From the NCBI RefSeq assembly GCF_910579365.1, contig NZ_CAJTUX010000001.1, forward strand, positions 68,605 through 132,604: a stretch of DNA of 64,000 bases, read 5' to 3'. Position numbers and translations under genes: made by a program. Positions 8,601 to 16,032 of the stretch are shown in pieces. Every line of letters starts with the position of its first letter. Within the stretch, counting starts at the first letter, position 1. The DNA comes from an uncultured Oscillibacter sp. (lineage in GTDB: Bacteria; Bacillota; Clostridia; Oscillospirales; Oscillospiraceae). Below the pieces are notes generated by a model. The model was given only the letters and a program-made list of their open reading frames with translations. It did not search any database and was not told the DNA's origin.

Positions 8601-9861
8601 AGCCGAATTTCAGAGTCGTCCGTTCCGAACCGGACCATTCGGAACCATATACCTGAATGTTGCAGCAGTTTTTGGAAATGGGCTGGTACGTCTCCCCGTC
8701 ATAGAACGTTTCCTCCACATAACCGCTTATATACTGGGACAGACTCGCATTGGTTTCATCATACGCTTTACACGCAAGGAAATGGTTTCCAATCTGGATG
8801 CTCAGACGAATGCGGTATTTTTCCCCGTCGTTCTGGTCACTGTTGTCATGGCCCGTTTTGCCCACGATGAGCTCCAGATTCAAAGATGTGTAGTATTCGT
8901 ATTCCCCTCTCAGCTCCTGGAGTATTGCTTCCAGGTCCATCGTGTCGCTTCCCTTGCCGATGGTATAGCGGCCATTGCTTTTGTAATTTGATTCGGAGGG
9001 CGGATCATAAGAATTGCCTTCATAGATATATGCCTGCCAGACCACCACGGTGTCGTCGCCAACCGTCAGTATATTGGGGTACGAATTTCCCTTAAGCGCC
9101 ATGGCGGCCAGAGACTTCAGGGTAAACGGACCCTCCAGCTCCTTTTTAGTGAAGTAAACTGCGGCGTAGCCATTCGTCAACGGCTGGAGAGACATAGCCT
9201 GGGCAGGATCTCCATCGGTGGTGAAGTCCTTGGCCAGCCAGGCGCGGACCTCGTCCTCCGGGCCTTCGATATAAAGAGGCTCCGCCCCTTCCCGGAGCGT
9301 CAGTGTGAAGACCGCTCCTCCCACAGCGGCGGCGCTGTCCGCCTCGTCGAACCACTCCGTCCAGGTTTCGCCCCCAGACTGGAACTGCACGGGATAGGGG
9401 AAGAAGGGCTCGCTCTCCGGCAGGGGAATGGCGAAGCCGCCCTCCTCGTCCAGAAACAGCAGGTCCCGGCAGTCTGTTTCCAGCATGAACGCGCCCACGG
9501 CCTCAGAGACCGTCTCGTCCTCCAGGGCCGTTTCCAGAGCGGCGGGAAGAACGGCGGTGTTATAGGTTCCCAGATTATAGACCACCGCGTCCTCCAGCAG
9601 CTCCAGGACATCCGGAACCGCCTCCGGCAGCTCGTCCGGAGTATCCGGAATCACCTCCGGAAGTTCCTCCGAGATTTCCGGAAGCGCTTCCTGGGATTCC
9701 TCCGCATCCGGAGCGGTTGGTTCCGGCTGCTCCCCATCCGTCTCATGGGAGACGGACGCCGGCGGAGGCGAGAGATCCTCCTCCAGGGCGGCGACGGGTA
9801 CGGTGCCCAGCAGCAGAACAACTGCCAGGAACATTGCCAGTCTCTTTTTCCACGTCTTCAT
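5662..9861 (-). CDS. Large SLH-domain surface protein
   Basis: A 1399-aa exported protein. A Sec signal peptide (MKTWKKRLAMFLAVVLLLG, cleavage near VAALEE) leads into an acidic Pro/Glu segment with ELPE-type repeats (about 30-95). A long, mostly beta-rich ectodomain follows, including a putative Ig-like module of the LPSGLSW...GEIYGVPQ type (about 975-1015). A Gly/Ser linker then leads to three S-layer-homology repeats in roughly the last 180 residues, which normally bind pyruvylated secondary wall polymers. It lies 17 nt downstream of the kinase gene, with GGAAGGAG before its ATG. An S-layer-anchored protein in a kinase/FHA operon suggests that it presents or modulates a signal for the kinase sensor outside the membrane (inference). 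Ectodomain function is unknown. Confidence 0.85.
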   Translation of the reverse strand: MKTWKKRLAMFLAVVLLLGTVPVAALEEDLSPPPASVSHETDGEQPEPTAPDAEESQEALPEISEELPEVIPDTPDELPEAVPDVLELLEDAVVYNLGTYNTAVLPAALETALEDETVSEAVGAFMLETDCRDLLFLDEEGGFAIPLPESEPFFPYPVQFQSGGETWTEWFDEADSAAAVGGAVFTLTLREGAEPLYIEGPEDEVRAWLAKDFTTDGDPAQAMSLQPLTNGYAAVYFTKKELEGPFTLKSLAAMALKGNSYPNILTVGDDTVVVWQAYIYEGNSYDPPSESNYKSNGRYTIGKGSDTMDLEAILQELRGEYEYYTSLNLELIVGKTGHDNSDQNDGEKYRIRLSIQIGNHFLACKAYDETNASLSQYISGYVEETFYDGETYQPISKNCCNIQVYGSEWSGSERTTLKFGWDEQLKQVVDAAGESAEVKIYTGYYETEIPANAADVTSQLLMERKNSYSTEDWDNFAGYSVQLSSLSDWGSWDKVPKFTLALVKNGSAEVLLPFAVRISPNYAHIYFGDSLYSKIGDFGFIPVAESIRENYEYTGSYRMLNRTLPTNGRYYFQMTFYSPMPGESVSNYVASVTAGGAALTPGQISDLFSGIYNGGGYCADFSQGVTFTITYTNKYHYNPGGKETFTVKTLPSNEEPGNVEINYDTFFVMNGAAKSGSNGSYRSYVMQAKDDGYYKYGYQTLFLANGDNPVSDETIVPQFTTRALSLQAKTEEDESASNQDLTSTTAIPFTDGRPVQYTAYVDNSSSTHRNYWVTFATKTAGGPKLFVNGATNADAAHRDSDGNLTRLVVLDDARNYHDVFVANLGDAPMNGLYARLEDAQNVKLDPYWSFRENSSLAEFPSYFISSYDGFQQNISKVRLLPEVDEATGLLKGGLIGGTLIIGYTKEDGTTEEVRIKLIGFAGNLQFTNQSLRKGVKWVPYVTAIQDNTLIDTEHYEFTVTGTLPSGLSWTPAGEIYGVPQEYGNFPIHVKLEYKGSIDTLLGGVGDLLSEEEKAALQDRLSCEGDLTLTILNNTDVNVWTVPTDESYSYAVETPVGTDQGNYHFTIDSYTDRVFKSAGPFGDFVNFYLDGRLLVRDTDYAAEDGSTIITIKEQTFRNAGPGTHTIAAEFFPGGSRTDANTRSMKTTSQNYTLTIGGSSGSGSSGGSSGGGSGGSSGGSSGGGGSRPSSSSSKPTASTKPAAPETPPVPSFPFTDVPQDNVFRADIQWVFDNGLMIGTTDSTFEPRSTLTAAAIITVLARMAKVDLTQYEHVADEEIDPSAWYAAAAIWAKHSGLLPEEGAAIFQAPLKREQMAVMLVKYLRLVNVEPQLPEEPVIFADADRMSPEGNAAFQTLYQYGIFKGTGNGVMDPGGITNRGQFAALIHRISDRFSLSGDGRQGT

Positions 9862-9878
9862 AGCTTTCTCCTTCCTAA

Positions 9879-12749
9879 TTATGCCCCAAGGGCGATGAGC
9901 TCTTGGAGGGAATAAATGCGGCTCTGTCGCAGAGTTCCCCCTTGATCGTCAAACACCAGCGTACCGTCCTCCAGCACGTCGCACAGTCCCGGCAGGCGGG
10001 CCAGCACCTGGCACGCTTCGTCCAGCAGCAGGCCGTAGCGGCTGTTTCCGCTGTCCGTATACTCAGTAATCACATAGTCTCCCACCTGGGTGACATAGGT
10101 CAGATAATCCTCCGTCTCCAGTTCGCAAAGGAAGTCCCCGGAGACCCGGTCATAGACCTGGGGCGCGCCGTGGGCGGAGCGCTGAATGCGCAGGGCGTCC
10201 GTCAGGAACTCCTCCTGAAGGGTTTCATCCGGTCTGTCTGTCCGGCTTTCGGAGAGAAGGCTCCCGTCCGCCGCAGAGTAGCAGCGGAGACGCCCGTCCT
10301 TGTAAAGCACCTCCAGGCGGCTTTCCGTTCCCTCCCGGCGGAATTGCTGGTCATAGACCTCCAGGGGGTCGGGAATGGCTTCCTTCGCCAGCAGAGCGCC
10401 GTCCGAAGCGTAGAGGGAGAAACCGTCATACCGGAAGAGCATGATGGTCTTGCCGCCGGCGCTGACGCGGGCCTCGCTGTGGCGGTCCTCCGGGTCATAG
10501 GAGGCCAGCAGAGCCTCCGGATGGCTCTCCAGCCGGACCAGCCGCAAGGCCGGCACGTCCAGCTCTCCAAACACCGCGAATTCCCCCGCGATGTCCACAT
10601 AGCCCTGGCCCCCGCCGCCCTCCCAGCTGCCGGTCAGCCGGGCCTGCCGGTCAAATATGGAAACCGTTCCCTCCGCTGTCCGGACGATGGCAAAGCTGCC
10701 GCCCAGGGCGTAGCCGGTAATCTCGGCGCCGGCGGTGTAGGCCAGCTCCCGCTGCTGCCCCGTCTCCGGGTCCAGCTGGACCAGCACGTCGTTGTTGGAG
10801 ACGTAGATTCCGCTCTCATCCGCCTGGGCGTAATAGGGCATGGCGTCTCCGGTGAAGCCGCCCACCTGTTCCCCCCGCGCCGCGTCGACGACGGCGAAGA
10901 CATGCTCCCCCGCGGCGGACCGGGCGGAAAAGGCGAGGTAAGTTCCCTGGAAGCCCCCGTCAAAGCGGGTGAAGTCCGAGGACTCGTAAATGGTCAGGCC
11001 GTCTCCGGCGTTCCGAACGCCGAAGACCTCCAGCGCGCCGCCGTCAAAGCTTACAGCCAGTAGGCTCCCGTCCCGGTTCAGGACAAACAGGTCGTCCTCC
11101 GGGTCCGCGAAAATATCGTTGGATGGGACGCAAAGCCGCCGCCCTCCGAAATCCACGGCCGCCAGCACTTCGCCGGTGGCGGCTGCGTATACTGTGGCAA
11201 AGGGCTCGTCCTTATAGACCGCCGCCACGGTGGAACCGTCGGCGGAAAGGGTCAGGGCGGTGGCGGGCTCTCCGGACCACAGCTCCCGCTCCCGTGTCAG
11301 GTCATAGGCCCGCAGAGCTCCCTCTCCCGCGTAGAGCAGAACGTCCTCCCCCGCGAAGACCAGGTCCGCCAGAGCGGATGGCTCCGCCGGAAGCTCCGCC
11401 AGGAGCTCGCCGCTGTCCGTGTCAAAGACCAGCGCGCTTCCCAGGACCATGGCCCCCGCCCGGGTTCCCTCCGGGGACAGGGCCAGCTTCAGCGGCTCAC
11501 TGGGAAGAGCCGGTCTCCGGTGAGGCCGGAATCCGCCGGTGAGTTCATACACGCCCAGGGCGTCGGTCAGGGCCTTTTGGGCTCTGGCGGCATAGGGGCT
11601 CTCCAGGAACAGGGCCTCCAGGGCTTTGTTCACCGCGCCGGGGGCGTCCCCGGTTTCCCAGGCGGCCTCGGACGCGGTCACCGCCGCCAGGGCGTCCTTG
11701 GCGGCGCGCTCCGCAGTCTCCGCCTCCTCCGCCAGCAGCCGGGCCTGGTACTCCGCCTCCTGGGTCTGTTTCAATCCCAAGAAGGTACACAGCCCTCCCG
11801 CCAAGAAGAGCAGCAAAAAGGCGGCAGTCAGAAAGGCGTTCTGCCGCCGGAAACGGATGGCGCGGGGATCGTTTTCATGGAGACTCCGGAAGGCGTCCAG
11901 CATCTCCTGGGCCGTCTGGAACCGCTGGCCCGGGTCCGGAGCCATGGCTTTCCGAAGAATGGCGGAGACTTCCGGAGAGATGCCGGGGCCGGAGAGGGGA
12001 ATCACCGATTCCGCGTCCTGAGCGGGGCGCTGGCCGCCCAGCAGGTGGTACAGGGTCGCCCCCAGGCTGTAGACGTCGGAGCGGACGTCCAGCAAAAGGG
12101 TCCGGCCTCCGGCGGCGGAACGGGCCTGGGGCGCGGAAGCCTGGACGGGCAGGGTGGGCCTGTCCGTCAAAAGTTCGGTGGCTTCCTCTTCCGCAGGGCG
12201 GCTGGAACAGTCGATTCCATAATGCTCCGGGGAGGCGTAGCCCCGGCTGTATCCCACCCGGACGCTGCCGGATTCCCCCAGGGCCAGGGCGATGTTGAAG
12301 TCGATCAGCCGGATGTCCCCCTGGGGCGTGACCATGATATTGGCGGGCTTGATATCGCCGTGGAGGATGCCGTGGGGCGGGCGGCTGTGGAGGTAGCACA
12401 GGGCCTCCAGCAGCTGGCAGGCCCACTCGATGACCTGGACCTGAGAGAAGCGCTCCCCCCGGGCCAGGGGCTTGTCCAGACTCTCCCCCTCAATGTAGTC
12501 CATCACCGTGTAAACGGTGTCGCCCTCCACCACGAAGTCATAGACCTGGGGTATGTAGGTATGGTTCAGATTTTTCAGGGCGTCCACTTCCCGGCGCAGC
12601 ACCTCCGGCTTTGTGGACAGAGTTCGCCGGTCGGCTTTCAGCACCACCGGCTTTCCCAGGCGGATATGCTCTCCCAGGTAGACAACGCCGGCGCCGCCGG
12701 CGCCGATTTTCTCCCTGCGTTCATAGGTCGATGCGATAATCTGCGGCAT
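9879..12749 (-). CDS. Membrane Ser/Thr protein kinase with beta-propeller-like sensor
   Basis: A 956-aa protein. Residues 9-290 are a Hanks-type kinase: glycine loop GAGGAGVVYLG, Lys38, Glu53, HGDIKPANIM (Asp131, Lys133, Asn136), DFN at 149-151 instead of DFG, and a PEHYG block in place of APE. The HRD arginine is Gly (non-RD kinase). A Thr-bearing insert (about 180-215) follows the activation segment. One transmembrane helix lies at about 304-324, then a coiled-coil-prone Glu/Ala stretch (328-370). About 550 residues of repeating WD40/PQQ-like beta strands follow, probably an extracytoplasmic beta-propeller. No PASTA repeats are present, unlike PrkC/PknB. It sits between FHA genes and a wall-bound SLH protein in one operon, as expected of a surface-sensing kinase with FHA readers. 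Confidence 0.9.
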   Translation of the reverse strand: MPQIIASTYERREKIGAGGAGVVYLGEHIRLGKPVVLKADRRTLSTKPEVLRREVDALKNLNHTYIPQVYDFVVEGDTVYTVMDYIEGESLDKPLARGERFSQVQVIEWACQLLEALCYLHSRPPHGILHGDIKPANIMVTPQGDIRLIDFNIALALGESGSVRVGYSRGYASPEHYGIDCSSRPAEEEATELLTDRPTLPVQASAPQARSAAGGRTLLLDVRSDVYSLGATLYHLLGGQRPAQDAESVIPLSGPGISPEVSAILRKAMAPDPGQRFQTAQEMLDAFRSLHENDPRAIRFRRQNAFLTAAFLLLFLAGGLCTFLGLKQTQEAEYQARLLAEEAETAERAAKDALAAVTASEAAWETGDAPGAVNKALEALFLESPYAARAQKALTDALGVYELTGGFRPHRRPALPSEPLKLALSPEGTRAGAMVLGSALVFDTDSGELLAELPAEPSALADLVFAGEDVLLYAGEGALRAYDLTRERELWSGEPATALTLSADGSTVAAVYKDEPFATVYAAATGEVLAAVDFGGRRLCVPSNDIFADPEDDLFVLNRDGSLLAVSFDGGALEVFGVRNAGDGLTIYESSDFTRFDGGFQGTYLAFSARSAAGEHVFAVVDAARGEQVGGFTGDAMPYYAQADESGIYVSNNDVLVQLDPETGQQRELAYTAGAEITGYALGGSFAIVRTAEGTVSIFDRQARLTGSWEGGGGQGYVDIAGEFAVFGELDVPALRLVRLESHPEALLASYDPEDRHSEARVSAGGKTIMLFRYDGFSLYASDGALLAKEAIPDPLEVYDQQFRREGTESRLEVLYKDGRLRCYSAADGSLLSESRTDRPDETLQEEFLTDALRIQRSAHGAPQVYDRVSGDFLCELETEDYLTYVTQVGDYVITEYTDSGNSRYGLLLDEACQVLARLPGLCDVLEDGTLVFDDQGGTLRQSRIYSLQELIALGA

Positions 12750-12766
12750 TGGCCCTCACTCCGTTC

Positions 12767-12925
12767 TCAGCGGCGTTTTTTTCCATACTCGGCGTTCAGC
12801 TTTTCCCGCAGGCGTTTCCCTGCCCGCCGCCGCAGGAAGAACGTCGCCGCGCCCCCGGCGGCGGAGGCGCTCATCAGCGCCGCGCCCGCATAGAAGAGCG
12901 CGCTGTACTGGACCGCTCCATCCAT
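12767..12925 (-). CDS. Small single-span membrane protein
   Basis: Starting at the ATG at 12925 (AAGGAG 9 nt upstream) this is 52 aa; an in-frame ATG at 12949 lacks such a site. It begins MDGAVQYSALFYAG, has one hydrophobic helix (about 6-32, Ala/Gly-rich) and ends in a strongly basic tail (RRRAGKRLREKL ... KKRR). The positive-inside rule places the tail in the cytoplasm. It lies between an FHA gene and the kinase gene with short gaps, so it is in the operon and may be a kinase accessory. I do not recognise a family. Confidence 0.65.
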   Translation of the reverse strand: MDGAVQYSALFYAGAALMSASAAGGAATFFLRRRAGKRLREKLNAEYGKKRR

Positions 12926-12978
12926 GGCCGTTGTCTCCTTTCGTCTCATATCTGCGGCGGCGCCCGCCTCTCCGGGCG

Positions 12979-13455
12979 TCAGCCGTCGATTTCCAAACGC
13001 AGTTCCACCCGGCCCATGGTGATAACATCTCCATCCCGCACAGGGGTCTTCTCGATTACCACCTGGCGGTTGAGCAGGGTTCCATTGCTGTGGCTGTGGT
13101 TGACCAGATAGAAACGGTCCCCATCCCGGAGGATTTCGCAGTGCCGCCGGGAGACAGACCGGTCGTGATTGACGCAGATATCCATCTCAGCGGAAAGACC
13201 AATCAGAAGAGAGCGGTCAATGGCGTGGCGGAAATTCCGCTCCACCGCCTGGACATCTGTCAGGGTAATGCAGTAGGGCGGGTCCGGTTCGTCCCAGAAA
13301 CGAATCACGGGGACCTCCGGCGCTTTGGATTCCGCTTCCTTCAACGGCAGCTTCGTCTGCCGGACTTGCCGGGGCGGAACGGCTGGGTCTTCCGGAAGTT
13401 CCAAAGTCTTGTGTCCAAATAACGCCGCTGCCAGGCGTGAGAATCCGTTCCTCAT
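12979..13455 (-). CDS. FHA-domain protein
   Basis: A 158-aa cytoplasmic protein. The N-terminal 60 residues are basic/proline-rich linker; residues about 65-158 form an FHA domain with SRRH (Ser102, His105) and NGT (124-126). The usual Gly-Arg pair is Gly86-Leu87, so the arginine that normally contacts phosphothreonine is missing; binding may be weak or directed at a non-phosphorylated partner. It lies 27 nt after the repeat-tailed FHA gene and upstream of the kinase. Such small FHA proteins often act as substrates or adaptors of a neighbouring Ser/Thr kinase (family knowledge). Confidence 0.85.
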   Translation of the reverse strand: MRNGFSRLAAALFGHKTLELPEDPAVPPRQVRQTKLPLKEAESKAPEVPVIRFWDEPDPPYCITLTDVQAVERNFRHAIDRSLLIGLSAEMDICVNHDRSVSRRHCEILRDGDRFYLVNHSHSNGTLLNRQVVIEKTPVRDGDVITMGRVELRLEIDG

Positions 13456-13482
13456 TTTGATTCTCCTTTCCCCCAGCGGTTT

Positions 13483-14469
13483 TCAGGTGCGGTCTGGCCA
13501 TTCCAAAACGGATTTCCCCTCAGAATCGGGAATGCTCTCAAAAACGGTCTCGTCCCCGGAACCGGGAATACCTTCAAAAACCGTCTCGTCCTCGGAGCTG
13601 GAAATTCTTTCAAAAACCGTCTCGTCCTCGGAGCTGGAAATTCTTTCAAAAACCGTTTCTTCCTCGGAGCTGGGAATACCTTCAAAAACCGTCTCATCCT
13701 CGGAGCTGGGAATGCCTTCAAAGACGGTCTCGTCCTCGGAGCTGGGAATGCCTTCAAAGACGGTCTCGTCCTCGGAACCGGGAATGCCTTCAAAGACGGT
13801 CTCATCCTCAAAATAATCGCGGCTTTGCCCATCCGTCAATTCATCCAGCGGCGTCAGCCCCGCTTGGACGGTCAGGCCCGGAATGGAGGCATCCAGCGAA
13901 ACACTGTCTCCCAGGTATGTGAGCGTCAGTCCGCACAGGTGAACCTGGTCGCTGGGATTCAAACGCTGGCTTCCCCTTATCCGGCGTCCCTCGACATAGA
14001 CACCGTTGCAGCTCCGGTCCTCCAGGAGGCAGCCATCCGCTGTTCTTGTAAAAACGGCGTGGACGCCAGAGACCGCCCCCCCGCCGTGATAAACAATCTG
14101 ATTTTCCGGTGCGGCCCCAACGCAGAACGGCGTCCCGTACTCCAGCGCGAAACGGCGGAGCTCAGGAGCGGCGCTCCCGGCCCGTACAAACAGGACCAGC
14201 CGCCCGCCGCCGTCGATCGAAAGGAAATAGACCCGCTCCCTCTCAACGGGCAGCGGAAAGTGCCGCCGCCCTCCAGCCGGCCACAGGGAGAACCCGCCGC
14301 AGGGCAAAAAAAACGGGACCCCATTTCGGACCTCCAGCTCCAGCCGAAGTCCTCCCGGCCGGCCTGAAAGTCCTCCGGATAACGCGATTCCGAAAGCGCC
14401 CTCCTCGGGCCAGGAAACAAGGCACTCTTCGTATGTATCCTGACTATAGACTGTCAGGCGGTCACGCAT
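13483..14469 (-). CDS. FHA-like protein with a tandem DETVFE repeat tail
   Basis: A 328-aa protein, first gene of the operon. The ATG at 14469 has GGGAGGG 7 nt upstream; an in-frame ATG at 14574 lies near the predicted transcription start and has no such site. Residues 1-100 are beta-rich and unrecognised. Residues about 108-190 are an FHA-like domain (Ser134/His137, Asn155-Gly156), with Gly118-Ala119 in place of Gly-Arg. Residues 221-316 are eight 12-residue repeats of the form EDETVFEGIPSS, plus a ninth decayed copy (EGKSVLEW). Each repeat offers a Thr in an acidic context with Glu at +3, like the kinase-phosphorylated ETTSVF motif of GarA and a good match to a pThr-x-x-acidic FHA ligand. 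It may be a multi-site scaffold phosphorylated by the downstream kinase (inference). Confidence 0.85.
   Translation of the reverse strand: MRDRLTVYSQDTYEECLVSWPEEGAFGIALSGGLSGRPGGLRLELEVRNGVPFFLPCGGFSLWPAGGRRHFPLPVERERVYFLSIDGGGRLVLFVRAGSAAPELRRFALEYGTPFCVGAAPENQIVYHGGGAVSGVHAVFTRTADGCLLEDRSCNGVYVEGRRIRGSQRLNPSDQVHLCGLTLTYLGDSVSLDASIPGLTVQAGLTPLDELTDGQSRDYFEDETVFEGIPGSEDETVFEGIPSSEDETVFEGIPSSEDETVFEGIPSSEEETVFERISSSEDETVFERISSSEDETVFEGIPGSGDETVFESIPDSEGKSVLEWPDRT
13522..13809 (-). repeat. Eight in-frame 36-bp tandem repeats
   Basis: Eight 36-bp units encode the EDETVFE(G/R/S)I(P/S)xS tail of the FHA-like protein. Units are near-identical in DNA, so copy number can change by slippage or recombination without breaking the frame. 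This would alter the number of candidate phosphothreonines. Confidence 0.9.
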
Positions 14470-14594
14470 GAAGTTCCCTCCCGTCTTCTGCCCCGAGAAC
14501 TCCGCGCCCTGTCCGCAGCCACTGAGACCGAGGGCCTGCCGGGCGCTGTCCTTCGGGCTCCCATAAGTTCCCAATATATGATGTTTTTTACTTT

Positions 14595-14623
14595 ATTATA
14601 AATATTTTCCCCATATCTGTCAA
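14595..14623 (-). promoter_or_regulatory. Consensus sigma-A promoter of the FHA-kinase-RyR-DHH operon
   Basis: On the minus strand TTGACA (14623-14618) and TATAAT (14600-14595) are separated by exactly 17 bp. Both hexamers are perfect consensus. The start site should be near 14588, giving a leader of about 120 nt. Expression of the island is therefore expected to be strong and constitutive unless the leader is regulated. Confidence 0.9.
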
Positions 14624-14679
14624 GAAAAAAGTGAAAGGATTTGGAGTATCTATCTGTCTCCGCGCGGCGGCCGCACCGC

Positions 14680-14710
14680 AAAAAAACCACCCCTCAAAAC
14701 TGAGGGGTGG
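14680..14710 (-). terminator. Terminator of the TRAP transporter operon
   Basis: CCACCCCTCA (14687-14696) pairs with TGAGGGGTGG (14701-14710) around a 4-nt loop, with a run of seven T on the minus strand after the stem. It ends the DctPQM operon before the FHA operon promoter. Confidence 0.9.
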
Positions 14711-14741
14711 CGAAATGGATGCGTCATGATACGCTTTCGAA

Positions 14742-16031
14742 TTATACTCCTCCCGTAAGCAGCCTGGGGAGTATGAGCGTGATCTCCGGGAAGATATTTA
14801 AAAGAATCAGGGTGATGATAAGGGGAATTAGGAACGGGACTACGCCTTTCATCAGGGTCTTAAACTGCATGTTTCCAACTCGGGCGACGACAAACAAGGC
14901 GGTGCCCATGGGGGGCGTCAGGATGCCGATCATGAGGTTGAAAATCACGACGACGCCAAAGTGAATGGGGTTGATGTTGTACGCCAGGACTGCGGGGAGC
15001 AAAATCGGCACCAGGATCATTTGGAGCGGAAGCGCGTCGATACATGTACCGAGAATCAGCAGTACGATGTTGATCATCAGGAGCAGCATGAGCTTCGAAC
15101 TCACGTGGCTCGTAAAGAACGTGGCAATCGCCTGCGGCATCTGCTCACGAGAGATCACAAACTGGAACAGCGTCACGCCGAGAATCATCAGCACAATGGT
15201 TCCGCTTGTCTTGATGGAGTCGATGCAGATCTTGAAAAAGCTGTCCAACGTGAGCTCTTTGTATACAAAGAACCCGAGAATCATCGTATACAACGCCGCC
15301 ACCACGGCCGCCTCGGTGGGGGTGAAGTAACCCGTGAAGATACCGATGAGGATAATCACCGGAGTCAAAAGTGCCCAAAAGCTCTTTTTGAAGGAGTCTG
15401 CCCGGTAGGACCAGCTCCGCTTGGGCTCTGAGGGATAGTTTCTTTTATGGGAAAGAATCGAGCACATAATCATCAGCGCAGCAGTCGTGAGCAAACCCGG
15501 CAGGAAACCCGCCATGAAGAGTTTTTCAACGCTCTGGTTTGCAAGCACCGCATAGATGATAAGCGGAGTGGAGGGCGGAACCAACGGCCCGATGATGCAG
15601 CTTGCCGCCGTAATTCCGCCGGCGAAGCCTTCGTCGAAGCCCGCGTCCTTCATGCTCTTGATTTCAAGCTGCCCAAGTCCGCCCGCGTCCGCGAGGGCCG
15701 AACCCGACATGCCGGAGAAAATCAGGGACGCGACTACGTTTACGTGCGCGAGACCGCCTTTTCTGTGTCCAATCATGGACGCGGCGAAATCGAAAATTCT
15801 GGTGGTCACGCCGCCGCCGTTCATCAGGTTGCCCGCAAGGACGAAGAACGGTACGGCCAGCAATGTCTGGCTGTTTACGCCGTTAAACATCTGCTCCAGC
15901 GCAAAGGGAACGAGATTCCAGCCTCCCGACGCTGCAAAAAAGAAGATGGAGGCCATAATCAGGGCGTATCCTACGTGAACGCCCAGCATGATTAGGATAA
16001 ACCATAGTACGAAGGTCAATACCATCTGCAT
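14742..16031 (-). CDS. TRAP transporter large permease (DctM family, sialic-acid type)
   Basis: A 429-aa membrane protein with about 12 hydrophobic segments and the DctM blocks NLMNGGGVTTRIFDFA, GMSGSALADAGGLGQ and PPSTPLIIYAV. This is the Na+-coupled channel-forming subunit of a tripartite ATP-independent periplasmic transporter. It is full length for the family and starts one base after the stop of the small permease gene. The adjacent, divergent YhcH and N-acetylneuraminate lyase genes suggest that the substrate is N-acetylneuraminate or a similar keto-sugar acid (context inference). Confidence 0.9.
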   Translation of the reverse strand: MQMVLTFVLWFILIMLGVHVGYALIMASIFFFAASGGWNLVPFALEQMFNGVNSQTLLAVPFFVLAGNLMNGGGVTTRIFDFAASMIGHRKGGLAHVNVVASLIFSGMSGSALADAGGLGQLEIKSMKDAGFDEGFAGGITAASCIIGPLVPPSTPLIIYAVLANQSVEKLFMAGFLPGLLTTAALMIMCSILSHKRNYPSEPKRSWSYRADSFKKSFWALLTPVIILIGIFTGYFTPTEAAVVAALYTMILGFFVYKELTLDSFFKICIDSIKTSGTIVLMILGVTLFQFVISREQMPQAIATFFTSHVSSKLMLLLMINIVLLILGTCIDALPLQMILVPILLPAVLAYNINPIHFGVVVIFNLMIGILTPPMGTALFVVARVGNMQFKTLMKGVVPFLIPLIITLILLNIFPEITLILPRLLTGGV

Positions 16032-16032
16032 G

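Noticed and set aside
13522..13809. Tandem repeats considered as a CRISPR array
   Set aside because: Units are contiguous without spacers, 36 bp in frame, and encode a coherent acidic repeat within an FHA gene.
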